From an uncultured Desulfovibrio sp. (GTDB lineage: Bacteria > Desulfobacterota > Desulfovibrionia > Desulfovibrionales > Desulfovibrionaceae), in contig CAKTDV010000006.1 in the NCBI GenBank assembly GCA_934546745.1, positions 62,001 through 126,000 of the forward strand: a stretch of 64,000 nt of DNA. Direction: 5' to 3'. Positions 24,593 through 33,490 of the stretch are shown here, piece by piece (within the stretch, counting starts at the first letter, position 1; the number at the start of each line of letters is the position of its first letter). The notes beneath the pieces were generated by a model that saw only the letters and a list, made by a program, of their open reading frames with translations, was not told the DNA's origin and did no database searches. The position numbers were made by a program, and so were the translations under genes.

Positions 24593-25486
24593 TTACACGA
24601 CAACGGGCTTTAGACCTTGACGGACAAAGCGCTCTTTCACGATTTTGAGCTCTTCCGGCGCGTAGTGCCGCACAGCCGGACAGGGCCTGCCCAGAGCGGC
24701 ATATTTACTCTTCCCAAAAGCGTGGCACGGCATGATTTCCACCTCATGCCTGCCAAATTTCCCCAAAAAGGCCGCCATGGCCGCCAAATTTTCTTCGGAA
24801 TCATTCAGATCGGGTATCAGTGGCATGCGCACGCGCACTTCCGTCGATGACGACAGCGCCGCCTCCAGATTCCGTAAAATCAGCGCATTGTCCCGCCCCG
24901 TCAATTTTTTGTGTTCTTCCGGGTCCATATGCTTGCAATCGAAAAGCAGGAGATTGGCAAGCGCGGTGATTTCGGCGAAACGTTCTTCCGGGCAGAAGCC
25001 ACAGGTGTCAACGGTGACGTGCAGCCCCTCATCATGGGAGGCATGCAGGAGATCCAGAAAAAATTCCCCGCCCGCCGTAGGCTCGCCGCCGCCGAACGTG
25101 ACACCGCCGCCGGAATTTTCATAGAAAAGCCAATCCTTCCGGATGACTTCCATCACTTCCTCCGCTGACATTTCACACCCAGACATCACACGGGCCTTAT
25201 ACCCGCACACCGTAGCGCAGTCGCCGCAATCCCGGCATTTGCCGATGTCTCGGCCCATCTTGCCATCCCGCGGCAGAACCGCGCCGTAGCGACAGACCCG
25301 CAGACATTGTCCGCAGCCAGCACACAGGTTTTCGAACAGCAGCAACTGCGGCGTGAACGTCTGAGATTCAGGGTTGCTGCACCACAGACAACGCAGGGGA
25401 CAGCCCTTCAGAAAGACCGTCGTGCGCAAACCTGGCCCATCCTGTACGGACATACGTTGTATATTGTAGATGACTCCCCGACTCAT
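24593..25486 (-). CDS. Glycyl radical enzyme activating enzyme (radical SAM)
   Basis: 297 residues. Installs the glycyl radical on the GRE encoded just upstream. The radical SAM cluster motif Cys-x3-Cys-x2-Cys is at 29-33-36 (GCPLRCLWC). Two ferredoxin-like clusters follow (Cys55/58/61/65 and Cys84/87/90/94), typical of activases for eliminase/decarboxylase-type GREs rather than pyruvate formate-lyase. The SAM-binding segment reads GVTFGGGEPT. Start MSRGVIYNIQ, preceded by GGGGGAAGAG; a start six codons earlier is less likely. It lies 76 bases after the GRE gene and 20 bases before the selenoprotein gene. Confidence 0.95.
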   Translation of the reverse strand: MSRGVIYNIQRMSVQDGPGLRTTVFLKGCPLRCLWCSNPESQTFTPQLLLFENLCAGCGQCLRVCRYGAVLPRDGKMGRDIGKCRDCGDCATVCGYKARVMSGCEMSAEEVMEVIRKDWLFYENSGGGVTFGGGEPTAGGEFFLDLLHASHDEGLHVTVDTCGFCPEERFAEITALANLLLFDCKHMDPEEHKKLTGRDNALILRNLEAALSSSTEVRVRMPLIPDLNDSEENLAAMAAFLGKFGRHEVEIMPCHAFGKSKYAALGRPCPAVRHYAPEELKIVKERFVRQGLKPVVV

Positions 25487-25562
25487 GAATCTCTTCCCCC
25501 GCATACTGGCAGGGACCGCGCCCTTGCGGGCGCAGCCCCAACGTCTAATCCGCCTGAGAAAA

Positions 25563-28007
25563 TCAGGACGCGTACTCGGTACGCTTGACGATTTCGTTCT
25601 GCACCCCCTTGTCCAGACGGGTGAAGTACGCGCTGAAACCGGCTACGCGCACAACTAGATCCGTATAGTCCTGGGGATGCTTCTGGGCATCACGCAGGGT
25701 GTCGGAGCTGACGCAGTTGAACTGAATGTGCGAACCGCCGAAGTCGCAATAGGTCTTGATGAGTGAAATCAGGGTACGTGCGCCGTTGGGACCTTCCAGC
25801 GCGGAGGGGACAAACTTCACATTGAAATGATTGGCACCGTAACGGACAGTGTCAATCGCTTCTGCGCCGGATTTGATCAGGGCCGTGATACCTTCGTGAT
25901 CCGTGCCGGGCATGGCGGACACACTGCCGTCCGTCAGCGCGACGCCGGCCTTGCGCCCCGTGGGCAGTGCGCCCATGAGCGAACCGAAGTAGTTGTGATA
26001 GGAGAGCGAGTAGGCATCCAGCGGCGTTCTATGCCCGAAGCAGTCCGGTCCCACAGAATGGTGGATTTCATCCACATCGCGATAGTAGCGCTGCACAAAA
26101 CTTTCCACTTCGGGATAGTCATTGCCGTGCTTGGGCGCTTCGAAGCACATCTTGCGGATATCCTCGTGGCCTTCAAAATTGGCCTTCAAGGCATCCAGCA
26201 ATTCTCTCATGGAGATCTTCTTCGTATCGAATACAAGATACTTGATGGCCAGCAGGGAGTTCGCGGCGTCGATACCCGCCGTCATAATGGGATTGACCTG
26301 GGGATAGCGGGTACCACCGGCTTCCTCGCATACGCCCTTTTCGATGCAACCGTCGTACATGACCGAACGAAAGATACTGGGCACGACCTGCAGACGGGCC
26401 ATCTGGCTCAAGTCGGAATGCTTGCGGGAGATAGTGAAGATATGCTTCAGCTGCTTCTTGTAGGCGTCGTACACCTCATCAAAGCTCTGGAACCGCGTGG
26501 GATCGCCGGTTTCCACACCAAGCTGCTTCTTTGTCAGCGGATCCTTGCCATTGTAGAGGAGCAGTTCGATGATCTTGGCCAGGCAGGGCTGATCTTCCTG
26601 CGTAATGAAGCTGCCCTTGCCGCAGATCCCGGTAGACACGCAGCCATAGTTGCCGCAGTTACGGGCATCCTCCAGGGTAATTCCCCCTTCATACTGGGAG
26701 AAACGGGCCAGATTGCGCTGAATCACCACATTGTTATTCAGAATCTGGGGTTGACCGGAACCGCCGCGGATACATTCCACGACCTTCCGCATATAGGAGT
26801 CCTTCAGCTTGGAATGATAGAGCAACGTCAGCGTAGGCTGAATGTTCTTCATCCTGATCTGGGTTTCCAGAAGCAGTTCTTCCAGTTCCGTGCTGGCATC
26901 GTTGCCGTAGGCATCCACACCGCCGATGGTGATGCTCTGACCGGTATGGCCAGACAAGGTCATGGCATAAGAACCGCCCTGATATTCGGCCAGCTCCAGA
27001 TGCTTGATCCACTGGAATTTCAGAAGAGTCAGCACCTGTTCACGGGTGAGGTTGCCTTCCTCAATATCCTTCCTGTAAAAGGGATACATATACTGGCCAT
27101 AACGACCCGGCGAGCAGGCGCACGCCATCTGCTCAACTTCGATGGCAAGATGGATAAACCAGAAGGACTGAATGGCTTCGCGAAAGTTACGAGCCGGAAA
27201 TTCAGGCACGCGGCGGCAAATTTCCGCAATTTCCAACAGCTCGGCCTTTGCCTTGGAATCGGTTTCAGCTTCAGCTGTCTTTTCCGCCAGATCCGCGTAG
27301 CGGTGCGAATGGGCGATGACGGCTTCCGTGGCCACGATCATGGCGCGATACAGATCGTGTTTTTCTTTGTTGGCCAAGGTGGTTGGGCAATCCAACAGAC
27401 GCCGCTTGATGTCGTCGACAACCCAGCGCAGCCCCTTGTTCAGCGCCAGAGGATAATCGGCAATACCAGAACCGCTGGCGACGCTGACATTGTCATAATA
27501 GATACCGGCCTTTGAGTAGGGCGCGGGGTTGAAGCCGTACTTGTCCTTGAACATTTTATTGTTCAAGTCAATGCAGGTGCGACCTTTCCACTGCTTATAG
27601 GTCTTTTCCAGAAGCGCTGTCGTTTCCTGAGGAATCTTCATTTCCCCCAGAGAGGCCATCTTGGCCATCTGCATCTCTTCCTTGATCCAGGCCACATTCC
27701 ATTCGGGATAGGCGTACACGCCGGCGCGCGTACCGGTAAGTGTCCCCACAATGGGATTGCCGTCCAGAAAAATCTTTTTCCTCGTCAACACACGTTCCAA
27801 CAGCTTGGCACGTATGTAGAAGACAGGCTCGCCCTTAAACTCTTCATACACCTCATTCAGGAACTCCAACCGCTCTGGATCCATGACCTGAGGAGCGTTC
27901 ATAAGATAGGCCTTGAGTTCCTTGACACGCTTTTCAGCGGTATCCCAGTTGATGGCGTAACCCTGAGCGCCCCTTGCGGCGCCTGTTTGTAACTGATGTA
28001 CGGTCAT
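25563..28007 (-). CDS. Glycyl radical enzyme of unassigned substrate (CutC/IslA-like clade)
   Basis: 814 residues. The glycyl loop near the C-terminus reads VVRVAGFSAYF (Gly790). The thiyl Cys456 lies in NYGCVSTG. Flanking sequence (GKGSF, DPLTKKQLGVETGD, EEAGGTRYPQVNP) resembles choline TMA-lyase/isethionate-lyase type GREs. However, the Glu two residues after the Cys, the general base in those enzymes and in GRE dehydratases, is Ser458. It is therefore probably not a standard eliminase; the X-succinate synthases and formate-lyases are other GREs without that Glu. The start MTVHQLQ is chosen over one eight codons earlier because AGGAG sits seven bases upstream. No microcompartment genes are near. 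A sigma-54 promoter drives the operon. Confidence 0.9.
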   Translation of the reverse strand: MTVHQLQTGAARGAQGYAINWDTAEKRVKELKAYLMNAPQVMDPERLEFLNEVYEEFKGEPVFYIRAKLLERVLTRKKIFLDGNPIVGTLTGTRAGVYAYPEWNVAWIKEEMQMAKMASLGEMKIPQETTALLEKTYKQWKGRTCIDLNNKMFKDKYGFNPAPYSKAGIYYDNVSVASGSGIADYPLALNKGLRWVVDDIKRRLLDCPTTLANKEKHDLYRAMIVATEAVIAHSHRYADLAEKTAEAETDSKAKAELLEIAEICRRVPEFPARNFREAIQSFWFIHLAIEVEQMACACSPGRYGQYMYPFYRKDIEEGNLTREQVLTLLKFQWIKHLELAEYQGGSYAMTLSGHTGQSITIGGVDAYGNDASTELEELLLETQIRMKNIQPTLTLLYHSKLKDSYMRKVVECIRGGSGQPQILNNNVVIQRNLARFSQYEGGITLEDARNCGNYGCVSTGICGKGSFITQEDQPCLAKIIELLLYNGKDPLTKKQLGVETGDPTRFQSFDEVYDAYKKQLKHIFTISRKHSDLSQMARLQVVPSIFRSVMYDGCIEKGVCEEAGGTRYPQVNPIMTAGIDAANSLLAIKYLVFDTKKISMRELLDALKANFEGHEDIRKMCFEAPKHGNDYPEVESFVQRYYRDVDEIHHSVGPDCFGHRTPLDAYSLSYHNYFGSLMGALPTGRKAGVALTDGSVSAMPGTDHEGITALIKSGAEAIDTVRYGANHFNVKFVPSALEGPNGARTLISLIKTYCDFGGSHIQFNCVSSDTLRDAQKHPQDYTDLVVRVAGFSAYFTRLDKGVQNEIVKRTEYAS

Positions 28008-28098
28008 GGCAATCTCCTGATGCAATGGCAAATAATGTTCCGCTCCCAGGCTCTCCGCCGTGCACCAGCACGGTCAGCCTTGCTTGTTATTGTTTTAA

Positions 28099-28114
28099 AG
28101 CATAGAATGTGCCA
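28099..28114 (-). promoter_or_regulatory. Sigma-54 promoter of the GRE operon
   Basis: Minus strand TGGCACATTCTATGCT: perfect -24 element, correct spacing, -12 box ATGC. Predicted start about 28,088, giving an 80-base leader. Confidence 0.8.
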
Positions 28115-28162
28115 AAGAAAACAAAGAAGTCTTTCCCCTATAATTATTTGAAATAATTAATT

Positions 28163-28217
28163 AAAAATCAGGTATTGATTTTTGGCAAATAAAGGAATTT
28201 TAATTTTTATAAAAATT
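28163..28217. promoter_or_regulatory. Two palindromes, candidate activator binding sites
   Basis: AAAAATCA-N5-TGATTTTT (28,163-28,183) and the perfect 16-base palindrome AATTTTTATAAAAATT (28,202-28,217). The first ends 49 bases upstream of the -24 box of the GRE promoter. They lie between the GRE operon and the divergent activator gene. Confidence 0.6.
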
Positions 28218-28252
28218 TCCTGCTCTTTATCAAACCTTTCTACAGGTGGACC

Positions 28253-29770
28253 ATGAAATACAGCAACCGCCAGTTTTCCAACGTCAATCGGGCCTCGGTA
28301 CTTACGCCGGAGGTGCGGACCATCTGGGACAATATGTGCATCGGCGTCGCCGTAGTAAACGCCGACGGCATTTGCGAATATATGAATCCCATTCAGCGCA
28401 AGGCCGACGGATTTTCCCGCATCCCCGTGGAAGGAAAACACATCACCAGTCTCTATATACCGCATGAGCTGGAATGCATTCCTACCATGGAATGCCTGCG
28501 CAGCGGTAAGCCGCTGCTCAAAAAGGCCTACTGGTACGCCACCTCCACGAATTTTCTGGCCAGCACGGTCACGGACTTTTTCCCCTTGTTCGATCACGGG
28601 CAAAAGGACGGCGTCATCGCCTTCACCATCTGGACCGGCAATACGGCGCACGTTTCGGAACCACGACGCCCTTCCAGGCCAAACGCGGCGCCGGAACAGC
28701 CGTGCGGCTATTACACCTTCTCCGACATCGTGGGACAGGATGCCGCCTTGCAGGAATGCCTCCGCGAAGCGCGCTCCGCCGCCGCAAGTTCGTCTCCCGT
28801 CATGATCTGGGGAGAAAGCGGTACCGGCAAGGAACTCTTTGCGCAGGCCGTCCATTCCGCCGGCCCCCGTGCAGCACACCCTTTCGTACCTGTCAACTGC
28901 GCCGCCATTCCTGAAAATCTGCTGGAAGGCATCCTCTTCGGTACTGTCAAGGGCGCCTATACCGATGCCCCGGACAAGCCCGGCCTGTTCGAGAAAGCCA
29001 GCGGCGGCACCTTGCTTTTTGACGAACTCAACTCCATGCCCCTCGGCCTTCAGGCGAAACTCCTGCGCGTCCTCCAGGAAAAACGTGTACGCCGTCTGGG
29101 CTCACACACGGAACTCCCCATCGATGTGCGCATTATCAGTATCCTGAACGAGCATCCCCTGCGTGCCGTGGAGCAGGGGCTGCTGCGCCGCGATCTGTTC
29201 TATCGTCTGGCCGTGGTGGGCATCGCCGTTCCTCCCCTGCGTAAGCGGCGGGAGGATATTCCCCTGCTTGTACGCCATGTCATAACCCATTCGGAAACCG
29301 CACTCACGAATGCCGGCGGCGTGAACGTAAGCGACGAAGTCATGAACGTTTTCCGGCAATACGCCTGGCCCGGCAATATCCGTGAACTTGCCCACGTCCT
29401 TGAAGGCAGTCTCGCGCTGCTGGGAAACGGCGGCCTCATCACGCTTCAGAATCTGCCCCGTCACTTCCGCGAGGCCTATCATTCACGACATACTACGGGT
29501 GAGATGATTATCCCCCCTCCCCCCATGCCGCCACAGACATCGCCGTCCCCAGGCATGGCTGAAACGACGGAATATTTCGACTATCGCGCTGTCCGCCGCA
29601 GCGACAGCATTTCCCTCAAAAACTGCCTGCATGAGTACGAATCCTGCTGCATTCGCAACGTACTCCGCATAACGGGTGGCAATGTGGCCAAAGCTGCCCG
29701 CATTATGGAACTTACACCTGCCGGCCTGCATTACCGGATGAAAGTGCTGCATATCACAGCGGATGAATAG
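28253..29770 (+). CDS. Sigma-54-dependent transcriptional activator (PAS-AAA+-Fis)
   Basis: 505 residues. A PAS sensor at about 20-130 (IGVAVVNADGICEYMN) precedes a sigma-54 AAA+ domain at about 155-390: Walker A GESGTGKE, Walker B TLLFDELNSM, and arginine-finger region RRDLFYRL. A Fis-type helix-turn-helix ends the protein (NVAKAARIMELTPAGLHYRM). The sigma-54 contact loop, usually GAFTGA, reads GAYTDA. The layout resembles RocR-type regulators of amino acid catabolism. Divergent from the GRE operon and convergent with the APC permease; both have sigma-54 promoters, so these are its likely targets. AGGTGG precedes the ATG. Confidence 0.92.
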   Translation: MKYSNRQFSNVNRASVLTPEVRTIWDNMCIGVAVVNADGICEYMNPIQRKADGFSRIPVEGKHITSLYIPHELECIPTMECLRSGKPLLKKAYWYATSTNFLASTVTDFFPLFDHGQKDGVIAFTIWTGNTAHVSEPRRPSRPNAAPEQPCGYYTFSDIVGQDAALQECLREARSAAASSSPVMIWGESGTGKELFAQAVHSAGPRAAHPFVPVNCAAIPENLLEGILFGTVKGAYTDAPDKPGLFEKASGGTLLFDELNSMPLGLQAKLLRVLQEKRVRRLGSHTELPIDVRIISILNEHPLRAVEQGLLRRDLFYRLAVVGIAVPPLRKRREDIPLLVRHVITHSETALTNAGGVNVSDEVMNVFRQYAWPGNIRELAHVLEGSLALLGNGGLITLQNLPRHFREAYHSRHTTGEMIIPPPPMPPQTSPSPGMAETTEYFDYRAVRRSDSISLKNCLHEYESCCIRNVLRITGGNVAKAARIMELTPAGLHYRMKVLHITADE

Positions 29771-29830
29771 AAGCCCTACAGCGAAACAAGGAAAATCCTT
29801 TCATAGATACAGCATTCCACAGAAAAAAAG

Positions 29831-29855
29831 AAAGCCGTCCGAAAAGGACGGCTTT
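29831..29855. terminator. Terminator between the activator and permease genes
   Basis: AAAGCCGTCC-GAAAA-GGACGGCTTT; on the minus strand a T-rich tract follows, so it mainly serves the permease gene. Confidence 0.85.
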
Positions 29856-29918
29856 CACGTGCATAGGAATTCGTCAACGCATTCCCGACGGCAACACCCC
29901 AGGGGATTCCGCCGCGAG

Positions 29919-31385
29919 CTACTTTTTGAAGAAGATCGCTATATCCTTGCGTCCAAGAACATTTTCGCGAATCTTCTCCTCAGGCAGGGAAACCCAGCGC
30001 TTTTTGTTGGAGAAGTAGAAGATGAAACCAAGTATCACCCACACGGCCAGGCAGATGAAAGGGGCCGTGCCGATACGAGCCGGAGAACCGGGTACCAGCA
30101 AAAGCAGGATGCACATGACGGAGGTAACCGTACCCACAGCGCAGCAGAAAAGCTTGACCGCCTTGCCATCCACACGGGCACTGCCCAAAATGACGCGGCG
30201 AGCCGCAAGGCAGGTAAACAGATACCCAATACCTGTCCCCACAGAGCTCATGTCCACAGTCCAGGCAACAGCGGAACGACCGGCAAAGGGTGTAAGCAGC
30301 ACGACGACGATGGTGAACAGGATGGCCTTGTAAGGGGTATGGTACTTAGGATGAATTTCTCCGAACCAGGCGGGCAGTATGCCGCTGCGCGCCATACTGA
30401 GCAGCAGACGGCTGGTAGCGATGAAGAATCCGTTGGTGCCGGTGCATACCGCGCCGAAGACGGCCACGGCAAGCACGATGCCGCCAAAACTGCCGAAAGC
30501 CATGGTCGCGACTTCGCCCGTCCCCCAAGCCGCACCGCCAGAAGCGCGCTGGGCGTCAAGCCTGGCCAGCAGCTCCGGATAAGGAATGGCCATACCAACG
30601 GAAAGCATCACCATGGCGTAGAGCACAACACCGCAGAAGATGGCGACAATCATGATATTGCGGGCACGGGACGGATCAAAGGCGAATTCTTCCGCGGCCT
30701 GCGGTACCGTATCAAAGCCCACGAACAGGAAAGGCGAGATAGCGAATACAAGCAGGACGCAAGCCAGCATGCTCCGCTTATCAGAGAAGGCGGGCGCCAA
30801 GTTGGAGAAGTTTGCGGTATCCAGGGTAAGCACGCCGCCAAACAGCACCAGGATGCCGAAGGTCAGCATGAAGGCCAGAATCAGTTGCAGCATTCCGGCA
30901 AAGCCGATGCCGCGGTAATTGATGTATCCGAAAAACAGCGTTCCCGCGGTCATCAGAAGAACTTCGCCGGAATAGACCGTCCACCCAGCAATATCGTAGA
31001 GTTCACCGAATTCAAAAACGCCGGGGAAAAGGAAACGGAAAATGACAGAAAGAGCGGCGATATCGATGGCCACAATGGCAATGTACCCGATAACGAGAGC
31101 CCAACCGCAGACAAAGGCCGCCGTTGGCCCAAAACCGATATAGGCATAGGCAAAGGCACCGCCGGCCACAGGGGCGTATTTGACCATGTAACTGAGACAT
31201 ACGGCGACGAAGCTGATAAGGCATGCGCCAACAAAAAATCCCATCAACGTCCCCACAGGCCCTGCCTGAGGAAGAAACATATCGCCTGGGAGAACAAAGC
31301 AGCCCCACCCTACGATGGATCCAAGAGCTAGTGCACAAACCTGCAAAGGGGATAATGACTTTTCCAACCGAACCTGTTCCGACAT
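29919..31385 (-). CDS. APC-superfamily amino acid/amine permease
   Basis: 488 residues from MSEQVRLEK, preceded by GGAG; an upstream reading adds 37 residues without support. About 12 membrane helices. Helix 1 carries the APC substrate loop GSIVGWGCFVLPG, and helix 6 region reads SPFLFVGFDTVPQAAEEF, as in broad-range amino acid/polyamine transporters. Cytosolic tail is Lys-rich. Its own sigma-54 promoter and operator-like palindromes match those of the GRE operon, so it probably imports the GRE substrate or a precursor. That would make the substrate an amino acid or amine-like compound; this is inference. Confidence 0.9.
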   Translation of the reverse strand: MSEQVRLEKSLSPLQVCALALGSIVGWGCFVLPGDMFLPQAGPVGTLMGFFVGACLISFVAVCLSYMVKYAPVAGGAFAYAYIGFGPTAAFVCGWALVIGYIAIVAIDIAALSVIFRFLFPGVFEFGELYDIAGWTVYSGEVLLMTAGTLFFGYINYRGIGFAGMLQLILAFMLTFGILVLFGGVLTLDTANFSNLAPAFSDKRSMLACVLLVFAISPFLFVGFDTVPQAAEEFAFDPSRARNIMIVAIFCGVVLYAMVMLSVGMAIPYPELLARLDAQRASGGAAWGTGEVATMAFGSFGGIVLAVAVFGAVCTGTNGFFIATSRLLLSMARSGILPAWFGEIHPKYHTPYKAILFTIVVVLLTPFAGRSAVAWTVDMSSVGTGIGYLFTCLAARRVILGSARVDGKAVKLFCCAVGTVTSVMCILLLLVPGSPARIGTAPFICLAVWVILGFIFYFSNKKRWVSLPEEKIRENVLGRKDIAIFFKK

Positions 31386-31516
31386 ATTGATATCTCCATG
31401 ATAACGTTGATACCGCTGCGGATTTCTCGATTTGGATGCCGGCAACACATAACGCTGCAAAAGAGATGCTCCATTGTTGCATCTCAAATCGCACAAACTA
31501 TAGTTTAATGCAAAAA

Positions 31517-31532
31517 AGCAATAACCGTGCCG
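31517..31532 (-). promoter_or_regulatory. Sigma-54 promoter of the permease gene
   Basis: Minus strand CGGCAC-GGTTA-TTGC: correct spacing, perfect -12 box, one mismatch at the first -24 base. It gives a leader of about 120 bases. Confidence 0.75.
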
Positions 31533-31584
31533 TATGTGAAAATTTTCTTTAACATACTAAAAATATGGATCTTATTGATTTAAA

Positions 31585-31634
31585 AAGAAATAATAACTAT
31601 TTCTTAAAATAAGATTTCCCTCTTTTTATAAAAA
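31585..31634. promoter_or_regulatory. Palindromes upstream of the permease promoter
   Basis: AAGAAATA-N5-TATTTCTT (31,585-31,605) has the same 8-5-8 layout and nearly the same distance to its -24 box (53 versus 49 bases) as the site before the GRE operon. TTTTTATAAAAA (31,623-31,634) lies where the GRE side has a similar A/T palindrome. The rest of 31,533-31,790 is AT-rich and has no gene. Confidence 0.55.
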
Positions 31635-31793
31635 AAATTTTATTTATGTAAAAATTTCATATTAAAAAAGAGCCTCTTACCTCTTTTTGTGATTATTAGA
31701 ACCAAAAAGCGGGCGATTTTGTGGCGGGGCACACCGTGTCATCCTGTGTAGAGGTGAGACATGGGGAAAGATGCGGTTGGTCGTGCCCGTAAA

Positions 31794-31835
31794 ATAAAAA
31801 ACGCCTACGCGCCAGGAACTCCTGGCACGTAGGCG
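31794..31835 (-). terminator. Terminator of the TSUP gene
   Basis: A 15-base stem (CGCCTACG.GCCAGG at 31,802-31,816 with its partner at 31,821-31,835) that is complete on the minus strand through a G-U pair, followed by TTTTTTATTTT. Confidence 0.88.
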
Positions 31836-31864
31836 GCACGACTCTCTTCAGCACATTGCGGCGT

Positions 31865-32599
31865 CTACAGGAAGGCCCGCACCAGACACACCAGACCGGC
31901 CACCCCGATGATGAACAGCAGGACACGCCGGAACGTCTTTTGTGGAATGCGCCTGGCGACGGGGAACGCCAGGAGCGTTCCCAGCATGACGCCCGGTGCG
32001 CCTGCCAGCGCATACCCAATCACTTCCGGCGTATAGAAACCGGCCCATGCCTGCAGCAGAACGGTAAACGTGCCGCGAATGACGAAAAACACGCCAAGGG
32101 TACCCAGAAAGACACGTGGCTCCCATCCCATATACAGGCCGTATATCCCCACGGGCGGCCCGTCAAAGGAGATGGCCGTACCCAGCAGCCCCGAGCCAAA
32201 CCCGGCTGTCACGCCCAAAAGACGCGGATGACGGAGAACGCCCCGCACACGGGCCGTCCACTGCCAGTAGACATAGAACATGAGCAGCAGGCCCACGGCG
32301 CCCTGCAGGACGGCCCCGGAACAGATTTGCAGAATGTACAGGCCGGCGAACGATCCCGGAATGGATCCAGCCAGCATGGGCCACAGTGCGCCGACGCGGC
32401 AGTAACGGCAATGCAGGACAACCAGACAGGCATCCATGACGACGTTCATCGCGCATGCCAGAGGGATAAGCTGATGCACGGGGATGCACAGCGCCAGTGC
32501 GGAAAACGCCACCATGGCCCCCCCGATGCCGCTGACGCCGGACACGAAGCCCCCTGCGAACCATGCGCCGAAGACGCAGGCGTCATAGAAATCAGGCAT
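31865..32599 (-). CDS. TSUP family transporter (TauE/SafE-like)
   Basis: 244 residues, about eight membrane helices. It shows the family's two Gly-rich repeats (GGFVSGVSGIGGAMV near the N-terminus and GFGSGLLGTAISFDGPP in the middle). TSUP proteins move sulfite, sulfoacetate or other sulfonates and organic anions; the substrate here cannot be read. The start overlaps the end of the DUF4125 gene by eight bases, so the two are co-expressed. It lies next to the GRE/permease regulon but has no sigma-54 promoter of its own that I can see. Confidence 0.85.
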   Translation of the reverse strand: MPDFYDACVFGAWFAGGFVSGVSGIGGAMVAFSALALCIPVHQLIPLACAMNVVMDACLVVLHCRYCRVGALWPMLAGSIPGSFAGLYILQICSGAVLQGAVGLLLMFYVYWQWTARVRGVLRHPRLLGVTAGFGSGLLGTAISFDGPPVGIYGLYMGWEPRVFLGTLGVFFVIRGTFTVLLQAWAGFYTPEVIGYALAGAPGVMLGTLLAFPVARRIPQKTFRRVLLFIIGVAGLVCLVRAFL

Positions 32600-33149
32600 G
32601 GCCGTCCTTCTCCCGGAGCGTCCGTTCGTAGGCCGTCAACGAATCGAAGCCAAGGCGTTCCATCAGGAATTCATAGCGTTCCCGCGCAAGATTGCGGCCC
32701 CGCGCACGGGCTTCGGCCACAAGGCCCCTGTAGCCCTCCAGCGTCTGATCAGACCAGGTTTCCAGCTCGCATGACAGATAGCGGCGGAACCCTCCATGCC
32801 CATCAGCAAGGATGACATGGGGAAACTCCCGGCTCAGACTGTCGCGCCAGCGGCTTTCCGCATCAACGATCTCGTCGATGGTTTCCCTGCTTTTCAGAGG
32901 CGGAATGCGGTTGTCCATCCGCGCGTATTTTTCCGTCATCAGATTGCGCCCTTCCGCCTCTGCCCGCGCAAGATCCTGGCGGTAGGATTCCAGTACGGCA
33001 TCGGTCTGGACGCACAATGTCATCTCACGCATCAACCGGAAGGAGTCCGGCAGCTTCTGGCAGTCCGCCGTCCCTCCTTCGTTACGCACGTTCACGAACA
33101 TCCTCAGTTCCCGTTCAATGATTTCCCGCAACACATCGCTGCGATCCAT
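32592..33149 (-). CDS. DUF4125 family protein
   Basis: 185 residues. The conserved pattern of this family is clear: VNNEGG-like VRNEGGTADCQ, then FRLMRE, LESYRQDLARAEAEGRNLMTEKYARM, and later a second 'YL..ELETWSDQTLEGYRGLVAEARARGRNL' half, suggesting an internal duplication (segments quoted in part). Function unknown; in other anaerobes such proteins sit near transporters and regulators. ATG follows GGAGAGG. First gene of a two-gene unit with the TSUP transporter. Confidence 0.8.
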   Translation of the reverse strand: MDRSDVLREIIERELRMFVNVRNEGGTADCQKLPDSFRLMREMTLCVQTDAVLESYRQDLARAEAEGRNLMTEKYARMDNRIPPLKSRETIDEIVDAESRWRDSLSREFPHVILADGHGGFRRYLSCELETWSDQTLEGYRGLVAEARARGRNLARERYEFLMERLGFDSLTAYERTLREKDGHA

Positions 33150-33190
33150 AACGCCTCTCCTTTGAAGGCATGTTGCCTTTGGACGTTGTC

Positions 33191-33259
33191 ATTTTCAAAA
33201 GCGGCGCTGCCCACGGTGGAAAAAACACGGTTTTCCCTTGTGCCCGCGCGCGGGCGTCC
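33191..33259 (-). repeat. Dispersed composite repeat, copy C
   Basis: Reverse-strand copy of GGACGCCCGCG...CACAAGGGAAAA...TTTTTTCCA (33,217-33,259) joined to the GGGCAGCGCCGCTTTTGAAAA element (33,191-33,212), showing that the two repeat types belong to one unit. It occupies part of the 400-base gap 33,150-33,556; the remainder shows only an AT-rich stretch at about 33,375-33,445. Confidence 0.6.
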
Positions 33260-33490
33260 GTGCTTGCTGCGCCTGCCTGTTTAACGGACTGCCGACCATA
33301 TACCCGCCGCGCACCGGGCGCAACATGCGCCGGAAAGACATTCCCATCCGGAGGAAGGGGTTTCCGCGTTCGTTTTTTCAAACTGAAACTGTCTGTGTCT
33401 TATAAGTTGTCATAATATTGATTATGAGATGTTTTAACGCGAAAAATTCTTGCGTCGCCCAGCCACCTTACTCCCTTGAGCCTTGTTCCT

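Noticed and set aside
25563..28007. Assigning the GRE as choline TMA-lyase or isethionate sulfite-lyase
   Set aside because: The catalytic Glu after the Cys is Ser, no cut microcompartment genes are present, and I cannot confirm substrate-binding residues without alignment.
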